Positions 61,988 through 64,000 of a DNA stretch of 64,000 nt are shown here, piece by piece; the stretch's first letter is position 1; each line of letters begins with the position of its first letter. Source of the DNA: Sphingomonas sp. Leaf208 (lineage in GTDB: Bacteria; Pseudomonadota; Alphaproteobacteria; Sphingomonadales; Sphingomonadaceae); NCBI RefSeq assembly GCF_001421415.1, contig NZ_LMKH01000039.1:1-64000 (forward strand), given 5' to 3'. The position numbers were made by a program, and so were the translations under genes. A model generated the notes under the pieces. It had not been told where the DNA came from and made no database searches. It worked only from the letters and a program-made list of their open reading frames with translations.

Positions 61988-62847
61988 GCTGCAAGATCCT
62001 GGATGCGGGTGATGCCGGCGACGAACGCGGCCTGACTGTCTATATGGTGCGACGCGCCGCCGAGCGCATCGATCGCGCTGGCATACAGCGCGCCGAGGGT
62101 TGCGTCGGCTAGGATGTGGACGGTCGCGCGGGGCTCGATACGCGCGGCGGTATCGGCACCGATCAGCAGCCCGCTCGCGAACGAGGCGGCGTTCGTGTCG
62201 TCGGCGATCCCGAGTACGCCGCGCGCGCGGATCGCGAACAGGCTGGCGGCGAGATCGCGCTTTGCGCCTTCCGCAACGCCTTCGAGGAACGCTGTGCCCG
62301 GCTCGACCGGATGGCCGAGCTGGCGCGACAGGACGCCGTGCGCACGGAGCAGGGCGAAGAGTTCGCCGGTCATTGCCGTCGTGAACCGGGCGATCCTGCC
62401 GCCCTCTACGGTCGCCCATTTGCAGTGCGTGCCTGGCTGGCAGAGCAGCGCGTCCGCTGGCACCAGTTCTGCGGCGATCGCGCCCAGCAGTTGGACCTCC
62501 TCGCCGCGCATCACGTCGGCGTGCAATCCGTCGCGGTACGACAGTCCGGGGACGATCGCGGTCCGGTCGTCGATCCGGTCGAGCGCGGCGGCAACCTCTG
62601 CAAGTCCTGCGGGGGCGGCGACATAGGGCACGCTACGCCAGCCGATGTTCGATCCGACCATCCCCGCCAGCAGCATCGGAAGGTCGCCCAGCCGTTCGCG
62701 GATACCCGCAACCTCGGCGTCGTACTCGTCGGCCGCTACGGCCGCGGCGCCACGGTCGTCACGCTCGGTCGCGACGACGGCACCGTTCTCGATCCGGAAC
62801 GCGCGCCGATTGGTGGTGCCCCAGTCGACTGCAATGAAAGGCCGCAT
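61984..62847 (-). CDS. dgoK: 2-dehydro-3-deoxygalactonokinase
   Basis: 287 residues of the DgoK family (ASKHA fold). FIAVDWGTTNRRAFRIE is the phosphate-1 loop; GMVGSNIGWRSVPYVAAPAG and LCQPGTHCKWATVEGGRI are family signatures. It phosphorylates 2-keto-3-deoxygalactonate for DgoA. The two genes overlap by four bases. It is divergent from the GntR-type regulator over about 160 bases containing a candidate operator. Confidence 0.93.
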   Translation of the reverse strand: MRPFIAVDWGTTNRRAFRIENGAVVATERDDRGAAAVAADEYDAEVAGIRERLGDLPMLLAGMVGSNIGWRSVPYVAAPAGLAEVAAALDRIDDRTAIVPGLSYRDGLHADVMRGEEVQLLGAIAAELVPADALLCQPGTHCKWATVEGGRIARFTTAMTGELFALLRAHGVLSRQLGHPVEPGTAFLEGVAEGAKRDLAASLFAIRARGVLGIADDTNAASFASGLLIGADTAARIEPRATVHILADATLGALYASAIDALGGASHHIDSQAAFVAGITRIQDLAA

Positions 62848-62911
62848 AACTCTACCTCGACGTCGTCGCGAGCTTGACGGTTTCGTCCGTATCCGCCCGC
62901 ATTGTCGCTAA

Positions 62912-62919
62912 TTGTACGA
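62912..62919. promoter_or_regulatory. Candidate FCD/GntR operator upstream of dgoK
   Basis: TTGTACGA fits the TNGT-ACNA core seen at FadR-subfamily operators and lies between divergent dgoK and the GntR-type gene. The motif is short, so chance is a real alternative. Confidence 0.35.
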
Positions 62920-63006
62920 TGAATGCCGCAAGCCTTCCACCGGATATCGTTGCGGCGCGTTGCAAGACGCGTGACACCAGGAGCGCGTTGCGCCAAAACC
63001 CGGCCG

Positions 63007-63732
63007 ATGGCGACCGATACGACAGACTCCGACGTTCTTCCGGCCACCGCGATCTTGGGCCGTAATCTGACGCATGGGATGCTCGACACGCTCGGGCGGG
63101 CGATCGTCACCGGACGCTACGAAAACCGTCCGTTCCCGACCGAAGCGGAGATCGCCAAGACGCACGGCGTGAGCCGATCGGTGACTCGCGAGGCGGTGAA
63201 GATGCTGACTGCGAAGGGCCTGGTCAGCGCGCGGCCGCGGCAGGGGACCGTCGTGCAACCCGCAAGCTCATGGAACCTGTTCGATACCGACGTGCTGCGC
63301 TGGACGCTGGAGCGTAAGTTCTCGGTCGAGTTGCTGCGGCACTTCAATCAGTTGCGCGTCGCGATCGAGCCGGAGGCCGCGGCCCTGGCGGCGCGGTTCG
63401 GCGATGCGGCCGACGAGGCGGCGATCCGCAACGGGCTGGCGCAGATGGAAGCGGGCGAGGCGGGAACGACCGATCCGCTTGAGGCCGACATCGCGTTTCA
63501 CATGGCGATCCTGCGGGCGTCGAAGAACCCGTTCTACGCGCAGTTCCAATCGGTGGTCTCGACCGCGCTGCGGACGTCGATCCGCTTCACCAACCGGATC
63601 AAGGGCCGTTCCGCCAATATCCCCGATCACGCCGCGGTGGCGGACGCGATCATCGCACGTGACCCCGCCGCGGCGCGGATCGCGATGACGCGGATCATCG
63701 GCGACGTGCTGACGCTGATCGGCGAAGAATAA
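63007..63732 (+). CDS. GntR/FadR-family regulator (FCD domain)
   Basis: 241 residues. Winged helix at about 25-85 (RPFPTEAEIAKTHGVSRSVTREAVKMLTAKGLVSARPRQGT), then an all-helical FCD ligand domain (FNQLRVAIEPEAAALAA, ADIAFHMAILRASKNPFY, IPDHAAVADAIIARDP) with the metal-binding Asp/His positions. It is the likely repressor of the galactonate genes, released by a pathway acid, as for DgoR. The start at 63007 begins MATDTTDSDVLP; upstream in-frame codons are probably leader. Confidence 0.92.
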   Translation: MATDTTDSDVLPATAILGRNLTHGMLDTLGRAIVTGRYENRPFPTEAEIAKTHGVSRSVTREAVKMLTAKGLVSARPRQGTVVQPASSWNLFDTDVLRWTLERKFSVELLRHFNQLRVAIEPEAAALAARFGDAADEAAIRNGLAQMEAGEAGTTDPLEADIAFHMAILRASKNPFYAQFQSVVSTALRTSIRFTNRIKGRSANIPDHAAVADAIIARDPAAARIAMTRIIGDVLTLIGEE

Positions 63733-63737
63733 ATACC

Positions 63738-63750
63738 GTTATACTGTAAC
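63738..63750. promoter_or_regulatory. Candidate operator before galactose dehydrogenase
   Basis: GTTA-TACTG-TAAC is a perfect 4-bp inverted repeat in the 31-base gap between the regulator and the dehydrogenase gene. It may bind the upstream GntR-type protein; it differs from the TTGTACGA site. Confidence 0.3.
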
Positions 63751-63763
63751 TGAGAGGGTTTTA

Positions 63764-64000
63764 ATGGCGACCGAGGCAATGTCTGCGAAGCCTATCCGGC
63801 TGGCGATCATCGGCGTTGGCAAGATCGCACGCGACCAGCATCTGCCGGCGATCGCGAACGATCCGCGTTTCGAACTGGTCGCGGCGGTCAGTCGCAATGC
63901 GGTGGTCGACGGCGTCGATAATTATCACGACATCGCCGAACTGCTCGCGGCCGGGCATGACCTCGATGCCGTGTCGATCTGCACGCCGCCGGTCGGCCGC
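63764..64000 (+). CDS. D-galactose 1-dehydrogenase, 5' part (Gfo/Idh/MocA family)
   Basis: The first 79 residues are visible, running off the window. After MATEAMSAK the Rossmann start is PIRLAIIGVGKIARDQHLPA, followed by DPRFELVAAVSRN, NYHDIAELLAAG and LDAVSICTPPVGR. Spacing and words closely follow bacterial D-galactose 1-dehydrogenase as I remember it (KIAxDQHxPAI, CTPPxGR). It oxidises galactose to galactonolactone, the first step of the De Ley-Doudoroff route that DgoK and DgoA finish. GAGAGGG precedes the ATG. Confidence 0.85.
   Translation, partial: MATEAMSAKPIRLAIIGVGKIARDQHLPAIANDPRFELVAAVSRNAVVDGVDNYHDIAELLAAGHDLDAVSICTPPVGR

Overview
The window is high-GC chromosomal DNA of a sphingomonad-type alphaproteobacterium, probably Sphingomonas or a close relative. 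This is inferred from gene families and neighbourhoods: an RHH-less PutA, exosortase-A-associated sugar genes, a complete valine cluster with mmsA, an alginate-export porin beside DctA, a De Ley-Doudoroff galactose locus, and DUF2271/DUF4198/ApbE genes. I saw no rRNA, tRNA, CRISPR, prophage, insertion sequence or replication origin. About 60 protein genes are supported. What stands out is the intergenic DNA: at least eight unrelated families of composite palindromes, 19 copies in 64 kb.

Layout. 1-7.1 kb: an SDR/ArsR divergent pair, a decayed AraC-family regulator, a thiolase with a MaoC hydratase, and putA. 7.4-11.5 kb: MscS channel, topoisomerase IB, a DJ-1/PfpI protein and an acyltransferase. 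11.4-15.1 kb: exosortase-A-associated glycan genes (Wzy-like ligase, a 51-residue membrane protein, a glycosyltransferase). 15-22.8 kb: housekeeping and unknown genes (MFS, Cu/Zn SOD-like lipoprotein, ThpR, Bax-inhibitor protein, transglutaminase, extensin-like, NUDIX). 22.9-26.0 kb: a four-gene operon of PepSY membrane protein, DUF2271, DUF4198 and ApbE. The DUF2271 protein carries a textbook flavinylation motif, so the operon reads as a small extracytoplasmic flavin electron-transfer system. 26-38 kb: LysR-controlled reductase/exporter genes, two LprI-like proteins, a GGDEF enzyme, and a coupled Hsp70-like / spermidine-synthase-like / AbrB-membrane operon.

38-44.3 kb is a C4-dicarboxylate unit: DctB and DctD homologues divergent from dctA and an outer-membrane export porin. 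The DctD homologue lacks the sigma54-contact GAFTGA loop. 44.5-46.8 kb holds a two-subunit acyl-CoA dehydrogenase. 47.4-54.6 kb is the valine-degradation cluster (LysR, mmsA, acyl-CoA dehydrogenase, 3-hydroxyisobutyryl-CoA hydrolase, enoyl-CoA hydratase, mmsB). Every gap in it downstream of mmsA contains a different palindrome family, and one gap holds a GIY-YIG nuclease gene framed by two copies of the same palindrome. 54.6-58.2 kb: MAPEG, MATE and PHB-depolymerase-type genes. 58.3-61.3 kb: the bioF-bioD-bioA operon. 61.4-64 kb: dgoK-dgoA, an FCD-type GntR regulator and the start of D-galactose 1-dehydrogenase, together a galactose-oxidation locus.

The most interesting observations are the GIY-YIG/palindrome cassette, the palindrome inserted in frame into putA, the flavinylated DUF2271 operon, and the DctD homologue without GAFTGA.
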